This document shows positions 30,919-40,180 of a stretch of 64,000 bases of DNA, piece by piece (within the stretch, counting starts at the first letter, position 1; each line of letters opens with the position of its first letter). The DNA is taken from NCBI GenBank assembly GCA_963742345.1, contig CAVULO010000012.1, positions 1 through 64,000 of the forward strand, given 5' to 3'. The translations under genes were made by a program, and so were the position numbers. The notes beneath the pieces were generated by a model. The model saw only the letters and a program-made list of their open reading frames with translations, was not told the DNA's origin and searched no databases. Origin of the DNA: Pseudolabrys sp963742345 (GTDB taxonomy: Bacteria; Pseudomonadota; Alphaproteobacteria; Rhizobiales; Xanthobacteraceae).

Positions 30919-32438
30919 ATGGCCAAACCGACCAAGCTTAAAGCCCGCCTGCCACGCGGCCTTGCCGACCGCGGACCGGCAGAGATCGCCGCAACCCGTC
31001 ATATGGTGGAAGCGATCCGCCTCGTATTCGAGCGTTATGGCTTCGAGCCTGTGGAAACGCCGGCGATCGAATATACCGATGCGCTCGGCAAGTTTCTGCC
31101 CGATCAGGACCGGCCGAATGAGGGCGTGTTCTCGTTCCAGGACGACGACGAACAGTGGCTGTCGCTACGCTACGATTTGACTGCGCCGCTCGCGCGTTAC
31201 GTGGCTGAAAATTTTCAGAATATCTCGCGCTGCCCTATCGCAGCTACCGCTACGGCTGGGTCTTCCGCAATGAAAAGCCGGGGCCGGGCCGCTTTCGCCA
31301 GTTCATGCAATTCGATGCCGACACGGTCGGCGCCGCTTCCATGGCCGCAGATGCCGAGATGTGCATGCTGGCCGCGGACACGATGGAGACGTTGGGAATT
31401 CCACGCGGCAGTTATGTGGTGAAGTTGAATAACCGGAAGGTTCTCGATGGCATTATGGAGGCCGTCGATCTCGGTGGCGAGGCAAACGCCGTAAAACGTA
31501 TGGCAGTGCTGCGAGCGATCGACAAACTTGATCGCTTGGGCGCCGATGCAGTTGCGCTGCTACTGGGACCCGGTCGGAAAGACGAATCTGGCGATTTTAC
31601 AAAAGGCGCGGGACTAAACGACGTTCAAATCACGCGAATTATCAATTTTACGGGGTGGGGCGAACGTGGTTCGGGCTCCAAAAGCTTGGCGTCAGCTAAT
31701 CAAGTCACGATTGCAAACTTCGAAACGGCGGTTGAAGGAAACGCGTTGGGCGCGCAGGGCGTAGTTGAGCTCACGGCCATTAGGGATATTGTTGCGGCCG
31801 CGGGATATGACGACGGCAGAATTGTTGTCGACCCTTCTGTCGTCCGCGGCCTCGAGTACTACACCGGCCCGGTCTACGAAGTTGAACTCACCTTCGAAAT
31901 CAAGGACGAGAAAGGCCGTCCTGTTCGCTTCGGCTCGGTCGGCGGCGGCGGGCGCTACGACGGGCTGGTGTCACGCTTTCGCGGCGAACCGGTGCCGGCG
32001 ACGGGTTTCTCCATCGGCGTCTCGCGCCTGCAAGCCGCCCTCACCCATCTCGGCAAGATCAGCGAAAAACCTTCGCCAGGCCCCGTGGTCGTAACCGTGT
32101 TCGACCGTGACCGCGTCGCTGACTATCAGCGCATTGTATCGGCGTTACGCGCCGCCAATATTCGCGCCGAGCTTTATCTCGGCAACCCGAAGAACAATAT
32201 CGGCACGCAACTTAAATATGCAGACAAACGCGGCTCGCCTTGTGCCGTCATTCAGGGCGGCGACGAGAAGGCACGCGGAGAGGTCCAGATCAAGGATCTG
32301 ATCCTCGGCGCTACGCTCGTCGACACAAAGGACCGCGATGAATATTTGAAGAGACAGGCCGAGACGCAGTTTCCGGTCAAGGAAGATGCGCTGGTCGAAG
32401 CCGTGCGCAGGCTGCTAGCCCGTCACAACCTGGCTTAA
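30919..32438 (+). CDS. hisS: Histidyl-tRNA synthetase (frameshifted)
   Basis: Class II synthetase of the ~505-residue alphaproteobacterial form. Motif 1 region ATRHMVEAIRLVFERYGFEP, LRYDLTAPLARYV, motif 2 YRYGWVFRNEKPGPGRFRQF, the histidine loop GLEYYTGPVYEVEL and motif 3 GGGGRYDGLVSRF are visible, with an anticodon-binding domain at the C-terminus. A one-base error near 31,226 splits motif 2 from the upstream part. ATG 30,919 gives the conserved start MAKPTKLKARLP. The essential role makes the frameshift almost surely a sequence error. hisZ and hisG lie 1.7 kb downstream on the same strand. Confidence 0.93.
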
Positions 32439-32496
32439 GGCCCGTCGCAAACTGGCGCGTCCCTTGCATCGGTTGGGTGCCATCAAGGGGTGAACA

Positions 32497-33369
32497 ATGC
32501 GGCTTCTGACGGTACGCCACGCTACGACCTACCGCTATGCCCGAGCCGTCACGTTTGGCCCACACCGGCTTATGCTGCGTCCGCGGGATTCCCACGACCT
32601 GCGGCTGGTTGGCGCGGAACTGACCCTGTCGCCGCCCGGCAACATACGCTGGATGCACGATGTATTCGGAAATTCGGTCGCCCTGGTGGATTTCCAGACA
32701 GCAGCTGCCACGTTACAAATCGTGAGCACGCTCAGAATTGAGCGCTACGGATTCGAAGGCCCCTCCTTCCCGATCGCGCCTGAGGCCGAATTTTATCCTT
32801 TCATCTATTCCAGCAGCGACCGCGTCGACCTCGGACGCCTGCTGGAGCAGCACGATCCTGATCCCAAGGGCGTGCTGGCGCGCTGGGCCGACGGCTTCGT
32901 CACCTCGCGACCGATGCGTACCCTCGACCTGCTCGCCGTCATGAACGCATCGCTCCAGCCGCACATCGTCTACGCAGAGCGCCACGAATCTGGAACCCAG
33001 TCGCCGGCGGAGACCCTGGAGAAAAAGACTGGCGCCTGCCGTGACTTCGCCATGGTGTTCATCGAGGCCGCACGCTATCTCGGCTTCGGCGCACGTTTTG
33101 TCAGTGGCTATCTCTATGATCCGGCGCTCGACCGCGGCAACGCGACACAAGCCGTCGCGGCGACACACGCTTGGGCGGAAGTCTATCTCCCGGGCGCCGG
33201 CTGGATCGAATATGATCCGACAGACGTGCTGATCGCCGGCGAAAATTTGATCCGCGTTGCGGTCACGCGCGACCCATCGCAGGCGATTCCAATTTCCGGC
33301 AGCTATGCCGGCAGTACCGTAGATTTTACTGGCATGACAGTTGAAGTGACCGTGACTGCGCAGAGTTAG
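32497..33369 (+). CDS. Transglutaminase-like cysteine peptidase family protein
   Basis: 290 residues. An N-terminal bacterial transglutaminase-associated domain (TVRHATTYRYARAVTFGPHR) is followed by the core with catalytic Cys in KTGACRDFAMVFIEAARYLG, His in THAWAEVYLPGAGW and Asp in YDPTD. No signal peptide is evident, so it is probably cytoplasmic. Members act as peptidases or cross-linking enzymes; substrate unknown. It begins 58 bases after hisS on the same strand. Confidence 0.88.
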   Translation: MRLLTVRHATTYRYARAVTFGPHRLMLRPRDSHDLRLVGAELTLSPPGNIRWMHDVFGNSVALVDFQTAAATLQIVSTLRIERYGFEGPSFPIAPEAEFYPFIYSSSDRVDLGRLLEQHDPDPKGVLARWADGFVTSRPMRTLDLLAVMNASLQPHIVYAERHESGTQSPAETLEKKTGACRDFAMVFIEAARYLGFGARFVSGYLYDPALDRGNATQAVAATHAWAEVYLPGAGWIEYDPTDVLIAGENLIRVAVTRDPSQAIPISGSYAGSTVDFTGMTVEVTVTAQS

Positions 33370-33402
33370 CTGCCACCTAAAGCCGGCGAGGCCTTGCAGC
33401 CT

Positions 33403-33864
33403 TCATACAGTGACTATATTGCCGTCAACTCGATAGCCGTCATACGCGTCAAGACTGTAGCCGAGCATCTGCTCAACAGCATCGAAACTGTCGATGATTG
33501 ACACGTAGTCGATGACCTTTTCGTCGCGGAACTGAATGAAATGCGCGACGCGGTAGCTGATCGCGCGGCCGCCATCGCGTTTGGTCGCAGTGAGCTTGCC
33601 AAGCACCGCGGCGCGATCGCCATCCACCAACATGGTTTTTGCAACGAAGCGCCGGCCCGACAGCAACGTCGGGATATCACGCACCAGCAATTTCATCACG
33701 ACGTCCTTGCCGACACGCTGGCCGCAGAACGGCAGGATGTCGACCGGGCCGCTGATGGTCCACGTCACCTGGTCGTCGAGAAAGGTCGCAAGCGTGCCCA
33801 TGTCGCGGATCGACAGGGCATGGTAAAATGCCTCAACGACCGCGCGCGGGACCGAACTGCTCAT
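33403..33864 (-). CDS. SnoaL/NTF2-like protein
   Basis: 153 residues with the NTF2-like cone fold pattern: AVVEAFYHALSIRDMGTLAT, WTISGPVDILPF, RVGKDVVMKLLVRDI, then a beta-rich half (DGDRAAVLGKL, YRVAHFIQFRDEKVIDYVSI) ending with DSFDAVEQMLGY. Such proteins are small-molecule-binding enzymes or domains and the sequence gives no substrate. It is oriented against hisS and hisZ and sits between the transglutaminase gene and hisZ. Confidence 0.75.
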   Translation of the reverse strand: MSSSVPRAVVEAFYHALSIRDMGTLATFLDDQVTWTISGPVDILPFCGQRVGKDVVMKLLVRDIPTLLSGRRFVAKTMLVDGDRAAVLGKLTATKRDGGRAISYRVAHFIQFRDEKVIDYVSIIDSFDAVEQMLGYSLDAYDGYRVDGNIVTV

Positions 33865-34130
33865 TTTTCGTCTCCAGACGTCAGTCTGGCTCCGGTTGTA
33901 TTGAGATTTTATTACTCGTCCTGCGACATGCGGTAAGCCTGCCGTAACCGCGGCCTCGGCGGGTCCCGACGACGGCTCGTGCGGTAAAATTTATTAACGA
34001 CGACAACCATTTGACCGTCCTGGCCGTTAAGGCCAGCGGCCAAACGTCGTCGAATCCTTAAGGCCGCCATGCTAAAGGCCGCCTCCGAACCCCCGATTTG
34101 CGGTTGTTTTTGGAACAGCTTGGAACAGCA

Positions 34131-35285
34131 ATGGACGCGAGTGTGACAACGCAGAGGCAAGGGCCCGACGCGCAGGCAGAGACGCTGGTCGCCTCCTACG
34201 AGCGCGCCGGCTACGTCCGTGTCGCGCCCGCGATGCTGCAACCGGCGGAGCCGTTCCTTGATCTCTCCGGAGAAGACATTCGCCGACGCATGTATCTGAC
34301 CACCGCACCGGACGGCGATGAATTCTGCCTGCGTCCCGACCTCACTATTCCGGTGTCACGCGACTATCTCTCATCACCCGTCGCAGGGAAGCCGGCGGGC
34401 TACTGTTATCTCGGTCCGGTATTCCGCCATCGCCGCGATGCGCCGGCCGAATTTTTGCAAGCGGGTATCGAATCGTTCGGGCGCGCCGACAGAGCCGCAG
34501 CCGACGCCGAGATGCTGTCGCTTGGCCTGGAGGCGACCGCGCACTATGGCGTCGATGTGCCCGAAATCCAGATCGGCGATGTCGCATTGTTTGCAAGCCT
34601 TGTTGCGGGACTCGATCTGCCGCCCGCCTGGAAGCGGCGGCTGATCAAGGATTTCAACCGCAAGACCAATCTGGCGCAGGACCTCGACCGGCTCGTCCTT
34701 GGCGGCAACAATGCGCGCCCCGAATATCAGGGCGTACTGGCCGCACTCGCCGGCTCCGACCCGAAGGGCGCACATGCGCTCGTCACTGACCTTTTATCGA
34801 TTGCCGGCATCAATGCTGTCGGCGGGCGCTCGGTTGGGGAAATCGCGGATCGCTTCCTCGAACAATCCGCACTCGGCGCCAGTGCCAAACTGCCGCGTGA
34901 AGTACGTGGACTGGTCGAGCGTTTCCTCGCCATTCAAGGGAACCCCGACGAAGCTGCTGCCGCTCTGCGCGCACTCGCGCGCGAGGCGAAAATGATGCCC
35001 GCGCTCGCGCCTGCGCTCGACCAGTTCGAAAGTCGCACCGGGTTTCTTGAGGCCCGCGGCATCGACGTGAAACGGGTGCATTTCTCGACCGCATTTAGCC
35101 GTGGCTTCGACTACTACACCGGCCTCGTTTTTGAATTGACCGATCCCAAGCGCACCGGCGATCCGCTGGTCGCTGGTGGCCGTTACGACGAGCTGCTCAC
35201 GCGGCTCGGCGCAACCGAGCCAATTCCTGCCGTCGGTTTTGCGGTTTGGATCGAGCGGTTGGCTGTCTACGGAGGCGCATCATGA
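34131..35285 (+). CDS. hisZ: ATP phosphoribosyltransferase regulatory subunit
   Basis: HisRS paralogue lacking synthetase activity that forms a hetero-octamer with short HisG and confers histidine feedback. Residual class II motifs are visible: LRPDLTIPVSRDYL, YCYLGPVFRHRRDAPAEFLQ, FSRGFDYYTGLVFEL and GGRYDELLTRLG; the anticodon-binding domain is absent. 384 residues from ATG 34,131. The stop overlaps the hisG ATG by 4 bases, so the subunits are translationally coupled. The ~265-base upstream region has a short inverted repeat CTGGCC-N5-GGCCAG near 34,020-34,035 but no clear attenuator. Confidence 0.92.
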   Translation: MDASVTTQRQGPDAQAETLVASYERAGYVRVAPAMLQPAEPFLDLSGEDIRRRMYLTTAPDGDEFCLRPDLTIPVSRDYLSSPVAGKPAGYCYLGPVFRHRRDAPAEFLQAGIESFGRADRAAADAEMLSLGLEATAHYGVDVPEIQIGDVALFASLVAGLDLPPAWKRRLIKDFNRKTNLAQDLDRLVLGGNNARPEYQGVLAALAGSDPKGAHALVTDLLSIAGINAVGGRSVGEIADRFLEQSALGASAKLPREVRGLVERFLAIQGNPDEAAAALRALAREAKMMPALAPALDQFESRTGFLEARGIDVKRVHFSTAFSRGFDYYTGLVFELTDPKRTGDPLVAGGRYDELLTRLGATEPIPAVGFAVWIERLAVYGGAS

Positions 35286-36259
35286 GCGCGCCTTTGGTTC
35301 TTGCAGTTCCGGCCAAGGGCCGCTTGCAGGAAAATGCGGAAGCGTTTTTTGCGCGCGCCGGCTTACCACTGATCAAACCGCGGGGGGCGCGCGACTATCG
35401 CGGTGCAGTCGCGGGCCTCGACGGCGTCGAGGTCGCCTATCTGTCAGCGTCCGAAATCACCGGCCAGCTCGCGGCAGGCGCCGTGCATTTCGGCGTCACT
35501 GGCGAGGACCTGATTCGCGAGATGATCCCGGACGCAGACAAGCGCGTTGTGCTCATCGAGGGCCTTGGCTTCGGTTTCGCCAATGTTGTAGTCGCCGTGC
35601 CGCAAGCGTGGATCGACGTTCGCACGATGGCGGATATAGACGACGTCGCCACTTCCTTCCGCCAACACCACGATCGTAAGATGCGGGTGGCAACCAAATA
35701 CATCAGTCTGACGCGAGACTTTTTCTCCTCGCAGGGCATCGTTGACTATCGCATCGTCGAAAGCTCGGGCGCGACGGAAGGCGCGCCCGCCGCCGGCACC
35801 GCAGAGATGATCGTCGACATCACCACCACCGGTGCGACGCTCGCTGCCAACGGCCTGAAAGTCGTGGAGGACGGCACCATTCTGCGTTCGCAGGCAAATC
35901 TGGTGGCAGCGCGCAGCGCCGCCTGGGGCCAGAATGAACGCGATGTCGCCCGCGTGATCCTCGACAGGGTGGCGGCGCAAGCACGCGCCCGGGCTTTCCG
36001 TGAAGTTCGAGCACGGTTTGCCGCGGGCACCGATATGCTGATCGAAAACGCCAAGCGGAAATTCGGTATTGAGGCGCCATTCGGTGGGCCGACCTCCTCG
36101 GGTATGCTGATTCTGCATTGCCCACCCGAGCAGGTCTACGCACTCACCAGCTTTTTGCGTGAGAACGGGGCTGAATCTGTAGCAGTGGCCGACCTTGGTT
36201 ACGTATTTTCGCGCGACAATCCGCTTTATGCAAAGCTGGAAGCCGGCCTTACCAGTTAG
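35282..36259 (+). CDS. hisG: ATP phosphoribosyltransferase catalytic subunit
   Basis: First step of histidine biosynthesis, joining ATP and PRPP. 325 residues. Features include VLAVPAKGRLQENAEAFFAR, the PRPP-binding loop in AEMIVDITTTGATLAANGLK (~residue 180), and the periplasmic-binding-protein-like fold. It depends on HisZ encoded immediately upstream. The residues after ~215 are longer than in classical short HisG, as in other Rhizobiales. The stop is 7 bases from the convergent Bug-receptor stop. Confidence 0.94.
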   Translation: MSAPLVLAVPAKGRLQENAEAFFARAGLPLIKPRGARDYRGAVAGLDGVEVAYLSASEITGQLAAGAVHFGVTGEDLIREMIPDADKRVVLIEGLGFGFANVVVAVPQAWIDVRTMADIDDVATSFRQHHDRKMRVATKYISLTRDFFSSQGIVDYRIVESSGATEGAPAAGTAEMIVDITTTGATLAANGLKVVEDGTILRSQANLVAARSAAWGQNERDVARVILDRVAAQARARAFREVRARFAAGTDMLIENAKRKFGIEAPFGGPTSSGMLILHCPPEQVYALTSFLRENGAESVAVADLGYVFSRDNPLYAKLEAGLTS

Positions 36260-36266
36260 TTTTGCG

Positions 36267-37238
36267 CTATTCCACCTTGATATTGGCGGCCTTGATCATC
36301 GGCCACCATTTCTTCACTTCGGCCTGTTGATACGCGCCAAGCGCTTCTGGCGTCTGCTGCTCGCGCGGCGGAACGTCCAGCCCCGCTTCTTCCAGTCGCT
36401 TGCGCACCGCTGGATCAGCAAGCGCGTTACTCACCGCTGAATTTAGTTTTGCAATAATATCCTTGGGCGTTCCCTTGGGTACCCAAATTCCCGACCAAAG
36501 TTCGACGTGAAATCCAGGAAGTCCGGCCTCGTCGACAGTTGGTATCTCGGGGGCCGCTGCAAGACGCTTGTTCGACATGATGGCGTAGGCACGGATTTTG
36601 CCAGATTTCACTTGCGCCAACGAATTGGACGCTTGATCGACAATGATATCAATCTGTCCGGCGACAAGATCGAGCAAGGCGGGGCCGGTGCCGCGATAAG
36701 GGACAAACTGGAATTTCGTGCCGATCAACTGGCCAAAATAGACGCCCGAAAAATGCGAGCCGGATCCGACGCCGGCCGTCCCAGCCGTCACCTTGCCATC
36801 GTTGGCTTTAATCCAGGCCATCAACTCCTTCAGATTTCTTGCCGGAATGTCGTTCTTGGAAACGACCATCATCGGATTGCTTGCTATCTTGGCAACCGGC
36901 TCCAGATCCTTCACGAGATCAAAATTCAGAGGATAAATCGCGCCATTAACAACATGCGTTCCGAGATGACCGATGCTCAACGTGTAGCCATCCGGTGCCG
37001 CATGCACTGCGCGGCCAACGCCGATCGTTCCGCCTGCCCCGGTAACGTTCTCAACCAGGATTGGCTGCCCCAGCGATTGACGCATGCGCTCACCGAAGAT
37101 ACGCGCTAGCGCGTCGGTTGGACCGCCCGCGGCGAAAGGTACGATGATCGTGATTGGTCGCGACGGGTAAATTTCGGCGCTGGCTGGTGTGATAACCGCC
37201 AGCGCCGCTGCTATTGCGGCAGCGGCTAGCTTTTTCAT
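36267..37238 (-). CDS. Tripartite tricarboxylate transporter receptor (Bug family) substrate-binding protein
   Basis: Periplasmic solute receptor, 323 residues. A signal peptide (AAAAIAAALAVITPASA) is followed by the Bug signature YPSRPITIIVPFAAGGPTDA, VENVTGAGGTIG, DGYTLSIGHLGTHVVNGAIY, FVPYRGTGPALLDLVAGQID and WVPKGTPKDIIAKLNSAV. Ligands of this family are usually carboxylates. No TctA/TctB membrane genes are adjacent, so it is an orphan receptor, as is common in this family. It lies 46 bases upstream of threonine synthase on the same strand. Confidence 0.92.
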   Translation of the reverse strand: MKKLAAAAIAAALAVITPASAEIYPSRPITIIVPFAAGGPTDALARIFGERMRQSLGQPILVENVTGAGGTIGVGRAVHAAPDGYTLSIGHLGTHVVNGAIYPLNFDLVKDLEPVAKIASNPMMVVSKNDIPARNLKELMAWIKANDGKVTAGTAGVGSGSHFSGVYFGQLIGTKFQFVPYRGTGPALLDLVAGQIDIIVDQASNSLAQVKSGKIRAYAIMSNKRLAAAPEIPTVDEAGLPGFHVELWSGIWVPKGTPKDIIAKLNSAVSNALADPAVRKRLEEAGLDVPPREQQTPEALGAYQQAEVKKWWPMIKAANIKVE

Positions 37239-37284
37239 TGCCTACTCCCCGGGCGCCCTTTTGCGCGCAGCAGAAATCATCCCC

Positions 37285-38526
37285 TCACAGGGAAGCAAAA
37301 TCAATCGGCTTATGCCGGTCGAGCGTACGGTGCATGGGCGGCAGCGGATATTTAAGGCCGCTGGCGCAGTTAAACAGCACGACCTGATCGGTACGCTTCA
37401 CCCGGCCATCCGCGAGGCTTTGCTTATAGGCGGCATAAGTCGCCGCACCTTCCGGACACAATAAGAAGCCCTCCTCGCGCGCCATTTCCTCAAGCGCGGT
37501 AGTGATCGCCTCGTCAGGTATAGCGATCGCGAAGCCTCCACTCTCACGCACGGCACGCAGAATAAGAAAGTCGCCGATGGCCTGCGGCACGCGGATTCCA
37601 GAGGCGATTGTGCGCGCGTTCTCCCAGCGTGGCGCATGCTCTTCGCCCGCTTCGAAGGCCCTCACCATCGGTGCGCAACCGGCGGCCTGCACCGCGATCA
37701 TGCGCGGACGCTTCTTGCCGATAAAGCCGATCGTCTCCAGCTCGGCGAAAGCCTTCCACATGCCGATCAGGCCCGTGCCGCCACCGGTAGGATAAAAGAT
37801 CGCGTCCGGCACTTGCCAACCCAGCTGCTCGGCGAGTTCAAGACCCATCGTTTTCTTGCCTTCGATACGGTACGGCTCCTTCAAGGTCGATGTGTCGAAC
37901 CAGCCGACCTTAGTCTTTCCTTCACCAACAATCTTGCCGCAGTCGTCAATCAATCCATTGACGCGATAGACGGTCGCGCCTTGCAGCGCGATCTCGCTGA
38001 CGTTCACTTCCGGCGTGTCCTCCGGACAAAAAATAGTGGTCTTGATACCGGCGCGTGAAGCATAGGCGGCAAGCGCAGCGCCAGCATTGCCGTTGGTCGG
38101 CATCGCCATGTGCTTGATGCCAAGCGCTTTGGCCATTGACACAGCCATGACCAGCCCGCGCGCCTTGAACGAGCCGGTCGGTAATCGCCCTTCATCCTTC
38201 ACGAGGATGTCGCCGCCGCCGTACTTGGCCGACAAACGAGGCATGTGCACAATCGGCGTCATTGCCTCGCCCAGGCTAACGATATTCTCAGCCTTGCGAA
38301 CCGGCAGCAATTCGCGATAGCGCCACAGATCGGGCGCCCGCACCGCGAGAGTTTCCTTGCTTAGCGCCTTGCGAACCCCTGCGAGATCGTAACGCACCAA
38401 CAACGGTTTTCCGGCGAGCGACAAATTGTGCACTTGATCAGCTTCGTGACGCTCGCCGGTCATCGCGCATTCGAGGTGCGTCACAAAACACGGAAGCGCG
38501 GCCTTAAGGTTGTCATCGTATCGCAT
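37285..38526 (-). CDS. thrC: Threonine synthase-like PLP lyase
   Basis: Fold-type II PLP enzyme converting O-phosphohomoserine to threonine. An N-terminal segment with two cysteines (CFVTHLECAMTGERHEADQ) resembles the zinc-ribbon start of the archaeal-type ThrC. The PLP lysine is in DEGRLPTGSFKARGL, followed by PTNGNAGAALAAYA and the phosphate-binding YPTGGGTGLIGMW. ~413 residues from ATG 38,526. Cysteate synthase or threonine dehydratase-like enzymes share this fold, so the specific reaction is likely but not certain. Not linked to hom or thrB here. Confidence 0.82.
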   Translation of the reverse strand: MRYDDNLKAALPCFVTHLECAMTGERHEADQVHNLSLAGKPLLVRYDLAGVRKALSKETLAVRAPDLWRYRELLPVRKAENIVSLGEAMTPIVHMPRLSAKYGGGDILVKDEGRLPTGSFKARGLVMAVSMAKALGIKHMAMPTNGNAGAALAAYASRAGIKTTIFCPEDTPEVNVSEIALQGATVYRVNGLIDDCGKIVGEGKTKVGWFDTSTLKEPYRIEGKKTMGLELAEQLGWQVPDAIFYPTGGGTGLIGMWKAFAELETIGFIGKKRPRMIAVQAAGCAPMVRAFEAGEEHAPRWENARTIASGIRVPQAIGDFLILRAVRESGGFAIAIPDEAITTALEEMAREEGFLLCPEGAATYAAYKQSLADGRVKRTDQVVLFNCASGLKYPLPPMHRTLDRHKPIDFASL

Positions 38527-38557
38527 AATCGGACCCTGTTCTCTCCGCGCGCAGCTA

Positions 38558-39076
38558 TCAGCTGCCGTCACGGCGTCCACGCACGCGGAACACCACCAAA
38601 TGAGAAAGCGAGAAATTAACGGCGAAGCTCACAAGGATCGATACCAGCTTCGCAAGCAGTATAGGAATGAAGTACGAAAGCGCGAACAGCGTCGCCGTAC
38701 TCGAAACCATGCCGGCGACTCCTGAAGCGACAAAACTTGCATAGTCGCGCCGCCGCAGAATGCGTCCAGATTCCGGGCCGAAGGTGATGAAAGAATTCAT
38801 CACATATGAGCAAGTCACCGCCAAAAGCCAGGCCAACACGTTGGCCGGTACCAGCGGCCAATGCAGGTGCGTAGCGGCAGTCCAAAAAATGCTGAAATCA
38901 ATGGCCGTATTGACAATGCCGACCAGCGCGAAACTGACTGCCTTGAGCGCAACAGCGCGCTCACGCCAGGCCACAGTGAGACGGTCAAAGATGTTCTGGA
39001 GGCGCGCCGGGATCATCGTCCGCTTTCGATTAGCACGGGAAATCATGTCCCGGTAGGCCGGACGCGACAGCGCCAT
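38558..39076 (-). CDS. GtrA-family membrane protein
   Basis: About 172 residues with four transmembrane helices (FALVGIVNTAIDFSIFW, PANVLAWLLAVTCSYVMNSF, GMVSSTATLFALSYFIPILL, LVSILVSFAVNFSLSHLVVF). GtrA proteins are thought to flip or help transfer polyprenyl-phosphate sugars. The ITFGPE and RRDYASFVASG segments are typical. The start must lie after the divergent GT2 start at 39,126; ATG 39,076 or ATG 39,016 fits. It probably works with the divergently encoded glycosyltransferase. Confidence 0.85.
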   Translation of the reverse strand: MALSRPAYRDMISRANRKRTMIPARLQNIFDRLTVAWRERAVALKAVSFALVGIVNTAIDFSIFWTAATHLHWPLVPANVLAWLLAVTCSYVMNSFITFGPESGRILRRRDYASFVASGVAGMVSSTATLFALSYFIPILLAKLVSILVSFAVNFSLSHLVVFRVRGRRDGS

Positions 39077-39125
39077 CACGGTACGGTATAGATCGCCGGA
39101 AAGGTATGCGGCAGGTAGACCAAAG

Positions 39126-40169
39126 ATGGCGGTGAAACCGACCAAAGCAGGCATACGCGCGCGGGTGTCGTCGTCTACGCCGACATTGTCGGTGGTCGTG
39201 CCTCTGTTCAACGAGGCCAAGGGGCTAGCCAGTCTGCACGAGCGCATCGCCGAAGTCGCGCGCTACTTGCACGTCAAGCGTGGACTGAGCCTTGAAGTCG
39301 TGTACGTCGATGACGGTAGTAGCGATGGGACCAGCGCCGTCGCCAAAGCGTTGCCCGCCATGCCGCTCGACATCCAGGTTGTCGCGTTGTCGCGAAATTT
39401 CGGCAAGGAAGCCGCTCTGCTCGCCGGTCTCGACCATGCTCGTCCCGGCGCCGTATTGTTCATGGATGGCGACGGACAGCACCCCCCGGATTTGATAGAC
39501 ACGCTGGTCACGCGCTGGCTCGATGACGACTATGACGTGGTCTACACTGCAAAGGCGACCCGCGAGAACGAATCCTGGATGCGGCGGACGGGCGTTCGCT
39601 CGTTCTACGCACTGCTCAATTGGGGCGCGCGGCACAAAATTCCGGAAGATGCGGGTGATTTCCGCCTTTTGTCCGCGCGCGCTGCAGCGGCGCTACGGCA
39701 AATGCCGGAACGCAATCGCTTCTTCAAAGGATTGTCGAGCTGGATCGGCTTTCGCCAAGTGCGGGTCGACTACGAGCCGGCGGTGCGCGAGCATGGTGTA
39801 ACCACCTGGAATGCGCGGAGGTTGATCGGCCTGTCGATCGAAGGCCTTACTTCGTTTTCGGTGGCGCCGCTACGCGTCGCCAGCCTGCTGGGGGTACTGC
39901 TAGCCTTGACCGCTCTCTTTTTCGGCAGCTGGATCGTGCTGCAAACGCTTCTTTACGGTAAGGATGTGCCCGGCTATCCCTCGCTGGTGGTCAGCGTAAT
40001 GGTGATCGGCGGCGTGCAGCTCATCTTGATCGGCGTGCTGGGTGAATATGTCGGCAAGATGCTATCCGAGATCAAAGGCCGACCGGTCTATTTCGTCGCT
40101 GAACATAGCGTGAAGCGCGCGAGCGAGTCGGCCAAGACTCGGCCGATGGCTTCTCGCGCAGCCGAATAA
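39126..40169 (+). CDS. GT2 family glycosyltransferase (DPM1/ArnC-like)
   Basis: 347 residues. The GT-A domain shows LSVVVPLFNEAKGLASLHER, VVYVDDGSSDGTSAVAKAL, FGKEAALLAGLDHARPG and the metal motif MDGDGQHPPDLI. RFFKGLSSWIGFRQVRVDY and a C-terminal pair of transmembrane helices (~240-265 and ~285-310) follow. It is expected to transfer a sugar from a nucleotide donor to undecaprenyl or a similar phosphate lipid at the cytoplasmic face. The adjacent GtrA and ChbG/YdjC deacetylase suggest a lipid-linked sugar modification pathway (inference). Confidence 0.9.
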   Translation: MAVKPTKAGIRARVSSSTPTLSVVVPLFNEAKGLASLHERIAEVARYLHVKRGLSLEVVYVDDGSSDGTSAVAKALPAMPLDIQVVALSRNFGKEAALLAGLDHARPGAVLFMDGDGQHPPDLIDTLVTRWLDDDYDVVYTAKATRENESWMRRTGVRSFYALLNWGARHKIPEDAGDFRLLSARAAAALRQMPERNRFFKGLSSWIGFRQVRVDYEPAVREHGVTTWNARRLIGLSIEGLTSFSVAPLRVASLLGVLLALTALFFGSWIVLQTLLYGKDVPGYPSLVVSVMVIGGVQLILIGVLGEYVGKMLSEIKGRPVYFVAEHSVKRASESAKTRPMASRAAE

Positions 40170-40180
40170 GCCAAGACGCC

